NCBI RefSeq assembly: GCF_938002845.1
Contig: NZ_CALKZP010000021.1
Location: forward strand, 1-60,466
Direction: 5' to 3'
Length of the DNA stretch: 60,466 bases
Origin: an uncultured Campylobacter sp.
Lineage (GTDB): Bacteria > Campylobacterota > Campylobacteria > Campylobacterales > Campylobacteraceae
Shown here piece by piece: positions 17,526 to 27,389 of this stretch. Position 1 is the stretch's first letter; every line of letters starts with the position of its first letter. Below the pieces are notes generated by a model that was not told the DNA's origin, made no database searches, and worked only from the letters and a program-made list of their open reading frames with translations. The position numbers were made by a program, and so were the translations under genes.

Positions 17526-19103
17526 TTAAATCGCCGCGTAGCGCACCATTAGGCAGGTTTGAAGCGCCGCCAGCTTATCAAGCGTGCTTTTTTGCACTTC
17601 GGAATCGACCAAAATGACCGCCAAAGCGTCCCCCTCCTCGCCTCTGCCTAGGCGGAAGTCCGCAATATTGATGTTTTCGTCGGCTAGGATCGTGCTTACG
17701 GATTTGATAACGCCCGGCACGTCGGTGTTTTTGAAGATTATCATCTTGCCCTTCGGCTTAAAATCGGTCTTAAATCCGCCGATATTTACGATACGCTCCT
17801 CGCTGCCGTCAAAGACCGTGCCCGCGACGTTTGAGATCGCCTCGTCGGTCATGATTTTTACTGCGATCTCGCTTTTATAGACGCTATTTGCAAGCTCGCC
17901 AAAGCTCGTCTCGATCCCCTTTTCATCCGCAAGAAATTTGGCATTGACGTAATTTAGCGAATCGCCCAAAGAATCGTGCAGTGCGCCTACGATCGCAAAA
18001 ACGAGCATCGATTTTAGATACTGCACCACCTCGCCGCTGCCCTCGATCGTGATCGATTTGATCGGGCCTTTGTTGATCTGCGCCGCAAGATAGGCCATTT
18101 TCGAGACCAAATTTATATACGGCTCGATACCGCGCGGCAGATCCTCGAGCTTAAGCGGCAAATTTAAAGCGTTTGGATAGTTTAAGCCGCGTGCGGCGCT
18201 GATCGCCTGCTCCGCGGCTTCCCTGGCGATATTGCTTTGCGATTCGAGCGTATTTGCGCCAAGATGCGGAGTCGCACTTAAATTTTCGATATCCAAAAGC
18301 TCGTGATCAGTAGCAGGCTCTTTGTCGAAAACGTCGATGCCGAGATACGCGATCTTGCCGCTGCGTAGATTGTTTGCGAGCGCTTTTTCATTATACAGCC
18401 CGCCTCTGGCGCAGTTTATTAGGCGTACGCCGTCCTTCATCTTCGCTATTTGCGGCTCGCCTACCATATTTATCGTCTCTTGATTTTTCGGCGTATGGAT
18501 CGTGATGAAGTCGCAAGATAAAATTTCATCGAAATTCTTCGTATATTTTACTCCGAGCTTCGTGGCCTTCTCGGGCTCGATATACGGATCGTAGGCGATG
18601 ACGTTCATCCCAAACGCAAGCGCGCGCACTCCTACGCGCGAGCCAATGTTTCCAAAGCCGATGATACCGAGGCTCTTTTTATAAAGCTCGGTGCCGTACC
18701 ATTTCTCGCGTTTCCAAATTCTATTAATTTTTAGATCATTGCAGGAATTTACATATTTGCGCGCCGCATTTAGCAGATGGCACATGGTCATTTCGACCGC
18801 GGCGATGGTGTTTGCCGTAGGTACGTTCATCAAAATAATGCCGCGCTTGGAGCAGCCGTCGATATCGCAGTTATCTACGCCCACGCCAGCACGCACGATC
18901 GCTTTTAGCTTGGTGCCTGCGCCAAGGAATTTCTCATCCACCGCCGTAGAGCTTCTGGTGATCGCGACGTCCGCATCGCCTAAAATTCCGTAAAGCTCGC
19001 TCTTGGGCACGTTCGTAGCGTCGATTACTTTAATGTCCGATTCTTGCTTAAGCAGATCAAAACCGATTTTGTGGATTGCGTCGCAGACTATGATAGTTTT
19101 CAT
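17526..19103 (-). CDS. serA: D-3-phosphoglycerate dehydrogenase
   Basis: This is the first enzyme of serine synthesis, oxidising 3-phosphoglycerate with NAD. It has 525 residues from the ATG at 19103, the normal length of the long form; an in-frame upstream start at 19133 lies inside the hairpin region and is less likely. The catalytic/NAD domain shows LGIIGFGNIGSRVG (Rossmann motif), the HTPKNQETINM block and the catalytic histidine in TPHLGANTLESQ. The middle ASB-type domain and a C-terminal ACT domain (IIFKNTDVPGVIKSVSTIL) complete the protein; the ACT domain usually binds serine for feedback control. It is the last gene of the pheS-pheT-aroA-ispH-rpsA-serA run. Confidence 0.95.
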   Translation of the reverse strand: MKTIIVCDAIHKIGFDLLKQESDIKVIDATNVPKSELYGILGDADVAITRSSTAVDEKFLGAGTKLKAIVRAGVGVDNCDIDGCSKRGIILMNVPTANTIAAVEMTMCHLLNAARKYVNSCNDLKINRIWKREKWYGTELYKKSLGIIGFGNIGSRVGVRALAFGMNVIAYDPYIEPEKATKLGVKYTKNFDEILSCDFITIHTPKNQETINMVGEPQIAKMKDGVRLINCARGGLYNEKALANNLRSGKIAYLGIDVFDKEPATDHELLDIENLSATPHLGANTLESQSNIAREAAEQAISAARGLNYPNALNLPLKLEDLPRGIEPYINLVSKMAYLAAQINKGPIKSITIEGSGEVVQYLKSMLVFAIVGALHDSLGDSLNYVNAKFLADEKGIETSFGELANSVYKSEIAVKIMTDEAISNVAGTVFDGSEERIVNIGGFKTDFKPKGKMIIFKNTDVPGVIKSVSTILADENINIADFRLGRGEEGDALAVILVDSEVQKSTLDKLAALQTCLMVRYAAI

Positions 19104-19126
19104 TAAATTTAACCTTTTGAAGTAGG

Positions 19127-19152
19127 TCCGCAAGGCGGAGATGCCTTGCGGA
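19127..19152 (-). terminator. Hairpin between rpsA and serA
   Basis: A 10-bp perfect stem, TCCGCAAGGC (19127-19136) against GCCTTGCGGA (19143-19152), has a 6-base loop and lies just after the rpsA stop. No T-run follows on the minus strand, so it may be an attenuator or an RNA-processing point that separates rpsA from serA levels rather than a full terminator. Confidence 0.5.
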
Positions 19153-19159
19153 AAGAGTT

Positions 19160-20827
19160 TTATTTATTTAGTTGATCTTTGATCAGATCCCCTAGGCTTT
19201 GCTTCTCGTCGTCGTTGCTATTGATCTCGTTTAGCGCCTCGCGCTCCTTCTGATGAGCCAGCCTGCGCACGCTTAGGCGGATTCTATTTTTCTTCTCGTC
19301 GATGAAGGCGATCGCGGCCTCGATCTCGTCGCCCACTTTTAGGCTATCTACGCTTACGTTGCCGAGATCTTCCTTGCGGATAAGCGCGTCTATACCGCCT
19401 CCGAGCTCGACAAAAATTCCGAACTCTTTAATATCGCGGATCTTGCCTTTTACGACATCGCCTTGATTGTGACTCTTGGCAAATTCGCTAATAGGGCTAT
19501 CGCCGAGCTCTTTGTGGTTTAGAGAAATTTTTTGAGTATCTTTGTCGATCTTGATGATCTTAACCTCGATCTCGTCGCCTACTTTGAATAAATTTTTGCA
19601 CTTCTCGCCGCGATCCCATGAAGCGTCTTCGTTATGCAAAAGTCCCTCTACACCGTCGATCCTTACAAACGCGCCGAAATTTGTAATCGTAGTGACGCTA
19701 CCTTTTAGCACGTCGCCCACTTTATGCTTAGCAACAAACTCGTCAAAAGGCTTAGTGAGTAAATTTTTAAGGCTTACGCGCAATCTACGCTCGCTAGGGT
19801 TGATCTCTACGACCTCGACATCAAGCTCCTCGCCCTCGCTGATGAAATCTTTCGGATTTTTGATATTTTTATCCCACGAAATTTCGCTGATATGCAAGAA
19901 GCCCTCGATGTCGTTGCCAAGATCGACAAACGCGCCGTAAGGCTCGATATTACTTACTTTTACGCGGATAGTATCGCCCACTTCCAGGCTATCTTTGATC
20001 TCGTTCCAAGGATCGGGCATCGCTTCTTTAATCGAAAGGGAGAGATGCTTTTTATCGTTGTCGTATTTGATAACTTTAACCGGAACCTTATCGCCCTCTT
20101 TGTAGAGCGAGCTTGGATTTACCGGGCCTTTGTATGAAATTTCGCTGTAGTGCACGAGCCCATCTACGCCGCCTACGTCTACGAACATACCGTAGGTGGT
20201 GATTTTTTTGACGACGCCTTCGATGATGCCCTCAGTAGCGATTACTTTCTCGATCGCCTCTTTGCTTGCTTTGCGGTCCTCATCAAGTAGCTTCTTGCGC
20301 GATACTACAATGCTTTGTTCATCTCTATCAACTTTAATGATCTTTACTTTGAAATTTTTACCGACGGCGCCATTTGGGTTTTTAAGCGCGCTTTGCGAGC
20401 GCGGCATAAAAAATTCCACGTCGTCTGCGTTAGCACAAACGAAACCGCCCTTATTAAATGATAGAATTTTAACGTCATAGACATTCTCTGCGTTTTCATC
20501 ATAGGAGTCGATGAACGCCTTTACTTTTTCCTTCTTTAGGGCCTTTTTATACGATACAACCGGGCGACCGCCTCTGCTTCCGATAATAGCGACTTTGATG
20601 TCATCTCCTACATTAACCTGCGGGTTTCCTTGATCGTCGCTCACCTCGGCGGCATCTAAAATGCCCTCCGACTTCCTGCCTACGTCTATGAAAACCTCGC
20701 CGTCCTTAAGGGCGATAACCTTACCTGTGACAACCTCGTCGCGAGACTTCCCGGCGTCATACTCCTCTAACAATGTCGCAAAATCTTCCTCTGCGTGGTT
20801 TTGAACCTTCTCGTTCACCTCAGCCAT
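19160..20827 (-). CDS. rpsA: 30S ribosomal protein S1
   Basis: This 555-residue protein has six S1 RNA-binding domains in a row, each with the VxGxVxxxxxxGxFVxxGGxxGLxHxSE type of strand pattern; examples are GMFVDVGGVDGLVHYSE and GAFVDLGNDIEGFLHISE. S1 brings mRNA to the small ribosomal subunit. The length is normal for proteobacteria. The ATG has AAAGGAAGC in front. A roughly 110-bp gap before it, containing a TAGAAT-like -10 box, suggests an additional promoter inside the operon. Confidence 0.97.
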   Translation of the reverse strand: MAEVNEKVQNHAEEDFATLLEEYDAGKSRDEVVTGKVIALKDGEVFIDVGRKSEGILDAAEVSDDQGNPQVNVGDDIKVAIIGSRGGRPVVSYKKALKKEKVKAFIDSYDENAENVYDVKILSFNKGGFVCANADDVEFFMPRSQSALKNPNGAVGKNFKVKIIKVDRDEQSIVVSRKKLLDEDRKASKEAIEKVIATEGIIEGVVKKITTYGMFVDVGGVDGLVHYSEISYKGPVNPSSLYKEGDKVPVKVIKYDNDKKHLSLSIKEAMPDPWNEIKDSLEVGDTIRVKVSNIEPYGAFVDLGNDIEGFLHISEISWDKNIKNPKDFISEGEELDVEVVEINPSERRLRVSLKNLLTKPFDEFVAKHKVGDVLKGSVTTITNFGAFVRIDGVEGLLHNEDASWDRGEKCKNLFKVGDEIEVKIIKIDKDTQKISLNHKELGDSPISEFAKSHNQGDVVKGKIRDIKEFGIFVELGGGIDALIRKEDLGNVSVDSLKVGDEIEAAIAFIDEKKNRIRLSVRRLAHQKEREALNEINSNDDEKQSLGDLIKDQLNK

Positions 20828-20939
20828 ATGCTTCCTTTAAATTTATTTGTGCTTTTTTGAAAAGAACTAAAATGCGCGATTCTAGCTAAAATTTGCTTTC
20901 GATTTGATAAATTTCTAAGAGTAAATTTGATAAGAGGGC

Positions 20940-21776
20940 TTATAAATTCTGCGTTAAATTTTCGATTCGCGCCACTACTTTTTTGATGATCCAATCGGGC
21001 GTGCTAGCTCCTGCGGAGATGCCGCAGAGGCTTTTGTTTTCAAACCACGAGCGCTCAAGCTCGCTTTCGTTTTCTATAAGGTAGCTGTCTTTGCAAAAAT
21101 TTTGTGAAATTAAAAAAAGCTGCTTGGTGTTGGAGGAATTTTTCCCGCCTACGATTATCATCACATCGGCCTTTTGCGACAGGCTTTTTACCGCCTCTTG
21201 ATTTTCCAGCGTCGCATTGCAAATCGTATTAAAAATTCTCAGCTCTCTCGCGCGCTGCATCAAAAAATCCGCGATTTTGGTAAAATTTTCTATCTTTTTC
21301 GTAGTCTGCGAAACGAGCGCGACGCGAGTCCCAAGCTCGATCTGTAGCAACTCCGCGGGCTCCAGCACTACGTAAACTCTTCCTTTGGCGTAGGACTTCA
21401 CGCCCTTTACCTCGGGATGATTTTTATCGCCGAAGATCACGATGTCGTAGCCCTCCGCGCTCATCTTTTCTACGATCTGCTGCGGCTTTGTCACGAAGGG
21501 GCAGGTAGCGTCGATGAGCTCTTTATTTTGCGCCTTTAATCTTTGCAGATCGTCCTTTTGGATGCCGTGGGTGCGGATGATGAGCTTTTGCTCGCCCTTG
21601 ATCTCGCCAACGCCCTCCAGGGTTTTGACGCCGAAATTTTGCTTTAACCTATTGATCTCTTCGGCATTATGTATCAGTTCGCCGATCGTAGCGGCCTCGC
21701 CGGCGCTTTCTGCGATCTTGATCGCGCGCTTGACGCCGAAGCAAAAGCCGTAGCTTTTGGCCATCTCAATCTTCAA
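20940..21776 (-). CDS. ispH: 4-hydroxy-3-methylbut-2-enyl diphosphate reductase
   Basis: This [4Fe-4S] enzyme of 278 residues catalyses the last step of the MEP isoprenoid pathway, giving IPP and DMAPP. The three cluster cysteines are visible at C12 (GFCFGVKRA), C92 (DATCPFV) and C186 (NTICNAT). Other family blocks are GELIHNAEE, RTHGI, GDKNHPEV and IVGGKNSSNT. Its start overlaps the end of aroA by 11 bases, so the two are translationally coupled. Confidence 0.97.
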   Translation of the reverse strand: MKIEMAKSYGFCFGVKRAIKIAESAGEAATIGELIHNAEEINRLKQNFGVKTLEGVGEIKGEQKLIIRTHGIQKDDLQRLKAQNKELIDATCPFVTKPQQIVEKMSAEGYDIVIFGDKNHPEVKGVKSYAKGRVYVVLEPAELLQIELGTRVALVSQTTKKIENFTKIADFLMQRARELRIFNTICNATLENQEAVKSLSQKADVMIIVGGKNSSNTKQLFLISQNFCKDSYLIENESELERSWFENKSLCGISAGASTPDWIIKKVVARIENLTQNL

Positions 21777-23040
21777 CGTCGGCTCCGATCTGTCTTAAAA
21801 TCGCAGCGAAATTTGGAAACGACGTCGCGATACAATCGCTATCCTCGATGATCATCCCCGATCTTAAACCCAAAATCGCAAAGCTCATCGCGATACGGTG
21901 ATCTCCGCACGGCGTGATGATCGCCGCGTTCGCCTCGCCGCCTTCAATCTGCCAGCCGTCCTGCAGTTCGCGAGCCTTGATGCCGCAGGCACGAAGCCCT
22001 TCGCAGGTTACCTTTATGCGGTCGCACTCCTTCACGCGCAGCTCGGCGGCGTTTTTAAGCACGCTACTTCCCTGTGCGCAGGCAAAGGCGATCGCAAGCG
22101 CAGGCGCTTCGTCTATCAGCCACGAGATATTTTCGCTCACTTCCACGGCGCGAAGCGGCGCGTAAGCGACCTCTATATCGCCGATCTGCTCGTAAATTTC
22201 GCTCGTTTTATTAAATTTTACCTCGGCGCCCATGCGTTTTAAAATTTCATACGCCTCTATGCGGGTTTTATTTAGCAGCATATTTTTTAGCACGATGCGC
22301 GAGCCTGGGGTTATCGCTGCGGCGACCGCGAAGAAAAACGCCGAGCTGGGGTCGTTTGGGATAAAAATTTCAAGCGGTTTAAGCGGCGAGCTAAGCGGCG
22401 CGACTTCGATCGCAAGTCCGTTTCGCGAAATTTGCGCGCCCATCGCTTTTAGCATCCGCTCGCTGTGATCGCGGCTAAGCTCGGGCTCGCTAAACCTGCA
22501 CCCGCCACCGCGCAAAGCCGCTAAAATCAAAGCGGTCTTTACCTGCGCGGACGCAATCTTACTCGCGTATTCAAAATACTCAAGCTTTTGCCCCAGCACC
22601 GCAATAGGCGCCTTTTCGCCGCCTGCTCGTCCGTAAATTTTAGCGCCTACTTTGCAAAGCGGATCCGCAACGCGCCTCATCGGGCGCTCGCTTAGATAGC
22701 GATCGCCGCATAGCACGAAAAAGCCCTCTCGTCCCGCCAAAAAGCCCATAAATAGCCGCATCGCCGTACCCGAGTTGCCGCAATCAAGCGGGACGTTAGG
22801 CTCTTTGATAACCTCCGGCGGAGTGATTAAAATTTCGCCCCCTTCGCGCTGCACGCAAGCGCCCAAAAGCTCCACTATTTTTAGCGTATTTAGCGTATCT
22901 TCGGCGGCTAGATAGTTTGAAATTTTACTCGTCCCCTCCGCTAGCAGCGAAAAGATCGCCGCACGATGCGAGATCGATTTATCCGCGGCGATGTTTGAGA
23001 TCTCCGCTCGTAAAGGACCCACTTGCGCAAAAATTCTCAT
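21766..23040 (-). CDS. aroA: 3-phosphoshikimate 1-carboxyvinyltransferase
   Basis: EPSP synthase of the shikimate pathway has 424 residues here and joins shikimate 3-phosphate with PEP. Family motifs are ADKSISHRAAIF near the N-terminus, LDCGNSGTAMRLFMGFLAG, SRDHSERMLKAMG, VKECDRIKV and GDHRIAMSFAI. It overlaps pheT by 4 bases (ATGA) and ispH by 11, within one operon. Confidence 0.97.
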   Translation of the reverse strand: MRIFAQVGPLRAEISNIAADKSISHRAAIFSLLAEGTSKISNYLAAEDTLNTLKIVELLGACVQREGGEILITPPEVIKEPNVPLDCGNSGTAMRLFMGFLAGREGFFVLCGDRYLSERPMRRVADPLCKVGAKIYGRAGGEKAPIAVLGQKLEYFEYASKIASAQVKTALILAALRGGGCRFSEPELSRDHSERMLKAMGAQISRNGLAIEVAPLSSPLKPLEIFIPNDPSSAFFFAVAAAITPGSRIVLKNMLLNKTRIEAYEILKRMGAEVKFNKTSEIYEQIGDIEVAYAPLRAVEVSENISWLIDEAPALAIAFACAQGSSVLKNAAELRVKECDRIKVTCEGLRACGIKARELQDGWQIEGGEANAAIITPCGDHRIAMSFAILGLRSGMIIEDSDCIATSFPNFAAILRQIGADVED

Positions 23041-25367
23041 CGCAGCCCAAGTCCTAGCTCGCTGCTAAGAGCGGCTAAAATTTTATCGGTGAAGCCCGCC
23101 ACTTCCTCGTCACAGAGCGTTTTTTGAAGGTCTTGGAATACAAGCCTGATCGTCAGGCTCTTTGAATCGCCCAGGCTTTCGTCGCCGTAAAGATCGCTCG
23201 GGATAAATTCCTTTAGCGCCTCGATTTTAAGGGCGTTTATACACTGCTTGATCTGCTCGAAACGCATTCCGCTCGGCACCAAAATACTTAGATCGCGCGA
23301 TACGCTAGGAAACTTCGAATAAACGTCCGCTACGATATTTTTAAATTTAAGCTTGGAAAAATCGATCTCGCACAGATAGCTTTTATCCAGATCGCGCCCT
23401 GCTTCTACGGCGTAATCCACGCGCCCGATAAAGCCCACTATCTGCCCGCCCTGCTCGATCTGCGCTTGCTCGAATTCGCTTAAAAATTTCAAATTTTCGC
23501 TTGGGAGTCTAACGTTAAATTTACCGATGATGCTTTGGATTAAATTTGCAAAATACAAAAAATCCACCGCAGCGGGTTTTGCGCCGGCCGCGATAGAGGG
23601 CTCGGCTTTTAGTCCGCTAACTATAAAGCCCAGCCTTAGGCTCTGTTTACCGTCCGCATCAAACACCTCTCCTAGCTCAAAAAGTTTGACGCTTCTGCGG
23701 GAATTCTTTAAATTTCGCTCAGCAGACTCCAACAGATGATTAATCAGCGTCGGTCTTAGCGCGTCTAACTCGCCGTTGATCGGATTTAAAATTTTAACTT
23801 TGCATGGCTTAAAGCCTAAGCTTTCTAGCGCCTTGCAGTCGTCAAATACATAATGCACGCACTCGAAAAATCCCACTGCGGCCGCCTTGCTGCGAAGTTT
23901 GCGTCCATTACATAAGCTTACGTAGGTATCGTTTAGGCGGTTTTTTTCGTAGAAGCTTAGCGGCGCGGCGGCGATATTGTCGATGCCCACGATACGCACG
24001 ATCTCCTCGCACACGTCGTGAGGATTTACGATATCGTGGCGGAAAGGCGGCACCTTGGCGGTGATGAGATCGGCTTCGACTCCCACATCAAAGCCCAGCC
24101 TTTTTAAAATTTTTACGATCTTGTCGCGTGGAATTTGCGCGCCGATCATTGAGTTTATCTCTTTTTCGCTAAAGCCCACGATAAGCGGTTCCAAAGCATT
24201 TGAAATCTTTTGTGTGCCCGCATATAGGCTCACGGCTTTATTTTTAAGTAGCAATCTAAATAGCAGATCAAGTCCCAGCCTAAGCTTTGGCTCGCTGCCT
24301 CTACTTGAGCGATACACATGCTCGTCGCCTTTTAGGCCTTTGTTTTCGTTTACTGCTTTGGCGATAATTAGTGGCGCGGTGTAGTTTGCCTCTAATAGCA
24401 CCACTTTGCTACTGCAACACGCCTTTAGCTCCGCGTCTTGGCAAATCCCTGCTACGCTAAGCAATCTCTTGCCCGTATAAACGCCGAACTCGCCGTTTGG
24501 CATAGGCTTTATGTCAAGCGCTACTTTGCCATCTGTGGAAGCGATCTTTTCAAAATCATAAGCGCGCAGCAATACTCCGGTAGAGTGAGTAGCGTAGTTG
24601 ATGAAATTTTGCACCGCGCAGCTTTGCAAAATACCAACGCTTGCAAGACGCAAGGTCTGCTTTAAATTTAACTTCAGCTCGCCTTTGATCTCATAAGCTC
24701 GAAAAGCAAATTTAGCGCTTACCTCATCGCTTGCACGCACGCTTAAAATTCTACCGATACCAGGTGCTCCGTCGGCATCTTCAAATTCGTGCTTTTCCTT
24801 TAGCGGCAGATCAAGCGCTGCGCCTAGATCGCGCGCTATGCCTAAGATGCTAAGGCAGTCGCCGCGATTAGCGGTAAGCTCAATCTCGATAAGATCATCA
24901 TTAAAAATTTCATACTCGCGCAGCTCTTTACCGAGCACGAGCTCGCCGATGCTGCTATCAAGCACCATAATGCCATCATTCGTCTTAGCAAGTCCAAGCT
25001 CGGTTGCCGAACAGATCATACCAAAGCTCTCCACGCCGCGAAGTTTGGCAGGCTTTATCTCAAGTCCGCCAGGAAGCACGGTACCGATTAGGCTAACCGC
25101 GACATATTGCCCTGCCTCGACGTTTTTTGCACCGCAGACGATCTGCAGACTCTGCTTACCGACATCAACCTCGCAGACATTTAGATGATCGGAATTCTCG
25201 TGACGACGCTTGCTTTTTACGAGTCCTACGACGACGCCTTTAGGAAGCGAAATTTTATCGTGAGCGTCAACCTCAAGACCGATGGAATTTAGCGTAGAAA
25301 GTAGCCTTTCGCTTGAAATTTCGCTTATGTCGATCCACTCCTGCAACCAATTTCTCGTTATTATCAT
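23037..25367 (-). CDS. pheT: Phenylalanine--tRNA ligase beta subunit
   Basis: This 776-residue subunit pairs with PheS. From the N-terminus come the tRNA-binding OB domain (about 40-150, with NSDHLNVCEVDVG and SFGMICSATELGL), the B3/B4 editing region, B5 (KILKRLGFDVGV, FRHDIVNPHDVCEEIVRI), the catalytic-like core and the C-terminal ferredoxin-fold anticodon domain (SVSRDLSILVP). The length is slightly under the usual 790-800. It overlaps both neighbours by 4 bases. Confidence 0.97.
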   Translation of the reverse strand: MIITRNWLQEWIDISEISSERLLSTLNSIGLEVDAHDKISLPKGVVVGLVKSKRRHENSDHLNVCEVDVGKQSLQIVCGAKNVEAGQYVAVSLIGTVLPGGLEIKPAKLRGVESFGMICSATELGLAKTNDGIMVLDSSIGELVLGKELREYEIFNDDLIEIELTANRGDCLSILGIARDLGAALDLPLKEKHEFEDADGAPGIGRILSVRASDEVSAKFAFRAYEIKGELKLNLKQTLRLASVGILQSCAVQNFINYATHSTGVLLRAYDFEKIASTDGKVALDIKPMPNGEFGVYTGKRLLSVAGICQDAELKACCSSKVVLLEANYTAPLIIAKAVNENKGLKGDEHVYRSSRGSEPKLRLGLDLLFRLLLKNKAVSLYAGTQKISNALEPLIVGFSEKEINSMIGAQIPRDKIVKILKRLGFDVGVEADLITAKVPPFRHDIVNPHDVCEEIVRIVGIDNIAAAPLSFYEKNRLNDTYVSLCNGRKLRSKAAAVGFFECVHYVFDDCKALESLGFKPCKVKILNPINGELDALRPTLINHLLESAERNLKNSRRSVKLFELGEVFDADGKQSLRLGFIVSGLKAEPSIAAGAKPAAVDFLYFANLIQSIIGKFNVRLPSENLKFLSEFEQAQIEQGGQIVGFIGRVDYAVEAGRDLDKSYLCEIDFSKLKFKNIVADVYSKFPSVSRDLSILVPSGMRFEQIKQCINALKIEALKEFIPSDLYGDESLGDSKSLTIRLVFQDLQKTLCDEEVAGFTDKILAALSSELGLGLR

Positions 25368-26359
25368 TTAAACTGCTCCAATAATCTAATATCGCCTTCA
25401 AATAGCGAGCGCAGATCGGGGATACCGTGCAGCAGCATCGCAAAGCGCTCCACGCCGAGCCCAAATGCGTATCCGCTGACGTTTTTCCAGCCCACCGCTT
25501 TAAAGACGTTAGGATCGACCACACCGCTGCCTAACACCTCGAGCCAGCCCGTCTGCTTACAGACGCGGCATCCCTCGCCGTGGCAGAAAATACAGCTGAT
25601 ATCGACCTCAGTGCTAGGCTCCGTAAACGGAAAGAAGCTCGGGCGGAAGCGTACCTTTACGTCTCCAAACATATAGCGCAAAAATTCCTCTAAAACGTAT
25701 TTTAAATTTGCAAAGCTCACGCGGTCTCCCTGCTCGACTACGAGACCTTCTACTTGATGAAACATCGGCGTGTGGGTTAGATCCATATCACGGCGAAAGA
25801 CCGCGCCCGGGGCGATCATACGCACCGGCGGAGCTTTAAATTTCTCCATCGTGCGGATCTGAACGCCGCTGGTGTGCGTGCGTAGCAGCCGCCCGTCATT
25901 TAGATAAAACGTATCTTGCATATCGCGTGCAGGGTGGTATTTGGGTAAATTTAGCGCCTCAAAATTATGGAAGTCATCCTCGATGAGCGGGCCGCTTTCG
26001 ACGCTAAAATTTTGCGCGATGAAGTAGTCTATGATCTTATCCATCGTCTCCATCACGGGATGCAGCGCTCCGCAGTTTACGTTTTCGTTAAAAAGCGTGA
26101 CGTCGATTGCTTCATTTTTCATCGCCTCTTTTTGCTCCGCCGCTTCCAGGCTCGCCCTTTTTACAGCGATGAGCTCGCTGAAATAATCGCGCTTTTCATT
26201 CGCGCTTACGGCAAGCTCTTTTTTCTGCTCGGGCGCTGCGGATTTGAGCTCGGAAAAAAGCGCCGTTATGATGCCTTTTTTGCCGAAAAGCTCCAAGCGC
26301 ACGGCTTCTAGCTCGCTTAGGCTCGATGCGGCGTCGATTTTTGCTTTAATCTCTTGCAA
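25364..26359 (-). CDS. pheS: Phenylalanine--tRNA ligase alpha subunit
   Basis: This 331-residue catalytic subunit has class-II motifs at HPVMETMDKI, the motif-2 region FRRDMDLTHTPMFHQVEGLVV and motif 3 in FGLGVERFAML. A helical N-terminal arm binds tRNA. It is the first gene of the six-gene minus-strand run and is divergent from the HIT gene. A cysteine cluster (CIFCHGEGCRVC) near residue 260 looks like a small zinc-binding insertion, as seen in some PheS proteins. Confidence 0.97.
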   Translation of the reverse strand: MQEIKAKIDAASSLSELEAVRLELFGKKGIITALFSELKSAAPEQKKELAVSANEKRDYFSELIAVKRASLEAAEQKEAMKNEAIDVTLFNENVNCGALHPVMETMDKIIDYFIAQNFSVESGPLIEDDFHNFEALNLPKYHPARDMQDTFYLNDGRLLRTHTSGVQIRTMEKFKAPPVRMIAPGAVFRRDMDLTHTPMFHQVEGLVVEQGDRVSFANLKYVLEEFLRYMFGDVKVRFRPSFFPFTEPSTEVDISCIFCHGEGCRVCKQTGWLEVLGSGVVDPNVFKAVGWKNVSGYAFGLGVERFAMLLHGIPDLRSLFEGDIRLLEQFK

Positions 26360-26447
26360 ATTCTATCCTTGTGGTTAAATTTAATGGCGCGATTGTAGTT
26401 AAAATTTGATAAAAGCTAGGTAAATTTGCGTGTTTGGATTTTTTGGC

Positions 26448-26453
26448 TATAAT
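26448..26453 (+). promoter_or_regulatory. Predicted -10 element of the HIT gene
   Basis: TATAAT follows a T-run (GATTTTTTGGC) and lies 36 bases before the start codon, a typical Campylobacter vegetative promoter. Confidence 0.6.
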
Positions 26454-26488
26454 CGCGGTTAAATTTTAACCCCATAAAAGGATCTAAA

Positions 26489-26845
26489 ATGAATGTCTTC
26501 GAAAAGATCGTAAACGGCGAAATCCCGTGCAATAAAGTGCTAGAGAACGATGAATTTTTGGCCTTCCACGACATAAACCCAAAAGCGCCGATCCATATCC
26601 TGGCGATCCCTAAGAAATGCTACGAAAACTTTCAAGTAACACCACCCGAAGTGATGAGTAAAATGAGCGCTTTTATCCAAGAAGTAACTCGCAAAATGGG
26701 GCTTGATAAGAGCGGATACCGTCTCGTTTGCAACTGCGGCGAAAACGGAGGTCAAGAGGTGATGCATCTGCACTTTCATATCCTAGGCGGAATGAAACTG
26801 CCGTGGGACCGTGTCAGCGACCGCAATACCGAAGAGAATTTTTAA
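26489..26845 (+). CDS. HIT-family nucleotide hydrolase (HinT-like)
   Basis: This 118-residue protein begins MNVFEKIVNGEIPC and has the histidine triad as MHLHFHIL near the C-terminus, with the FHDINPKAPIHILAIPK block before it. These are hallmarks of the HinT branch, which hydrolyses adenosine phosphoramidates. It is divergent from pheS, as in other campylobacters. The ribosome-binding site is AAAGGAT. Confidence 0.93.
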   Translation: MNVFEKIVNGEIPCNKVLENDEFLAFHDINPKAPIHILAIPKKCYENFQVTPPEVMSKMSAFIQEVTRKMGLDKSGYRLVCNCGENGGQEVMHLHFHILGGMKLPWDRVSDRNTEENF

Positions 26846-27389
26846 AACTAGAGCTTAATTCTATAAAAACTAAAATTCCGTGAAATTGCGAAATTTTACG
26901 GAATTTGCGAAATTCTTTGAAATTTTTAAAATTCCGCTTCATTTATAAGCACCGAGGTTTTAAAAATAATCAAAATAGTAAAACTGCAAGCCAAAAAATT
27001 TATCATCAGATGCTAAAAAGAAATATAAATTTATCACAAGCGAGCTCTTAGCAAATGCCACTCTTTAGCTACAAAGCCTTAGCTCTTAGAATTTTTACGG
27101 CTATGAAATTTGAAATCGACAAGAAATTTTAACGATGCGGCAAAATTTTAAATGAAACCGAGCTTTACAAAAAGAGTTATGTTTTTACATGGCAAATGAG
27201 TTAAATTTCAATTATATGAAATTTAAAACCTACATGAATTTTGCTTTGAATGAGCGATTCGGCTTTAGTTTTCAAGCAGAATTTAAAATTTTAGTGTGAA
27301 ATCATAATCTTAGAATTTTAAAAATTTAAATAGTAGATTTAAGTTTTAGGGGCATATGCCCCTAAAACTTTTGAAAGGATTTGCGGGGA
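26846..27389. other. 0.54-kb A+T-rich spacer
   Basis: No gene is visible. A 9-bp inverted repeat AAATTCCGT (26873-26881) and ACGGAATTT (26898-26906) lies just after the HIT gene and could be its weak terminator. The dps terminator is at the right end. Confidence 0.5.
27341..27370 (-). terminator. dps terminator, perfect 30-bp palindrome
   Basis: AAGTTTTAGGGGCAT and its exact complement form a 30-bp perfect palindrome 20 bases after the dps stop. The stem has a GGGGC core flanked by A/T runs on both sides, so it could end transcription from either direction. Confidence 0.8.
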
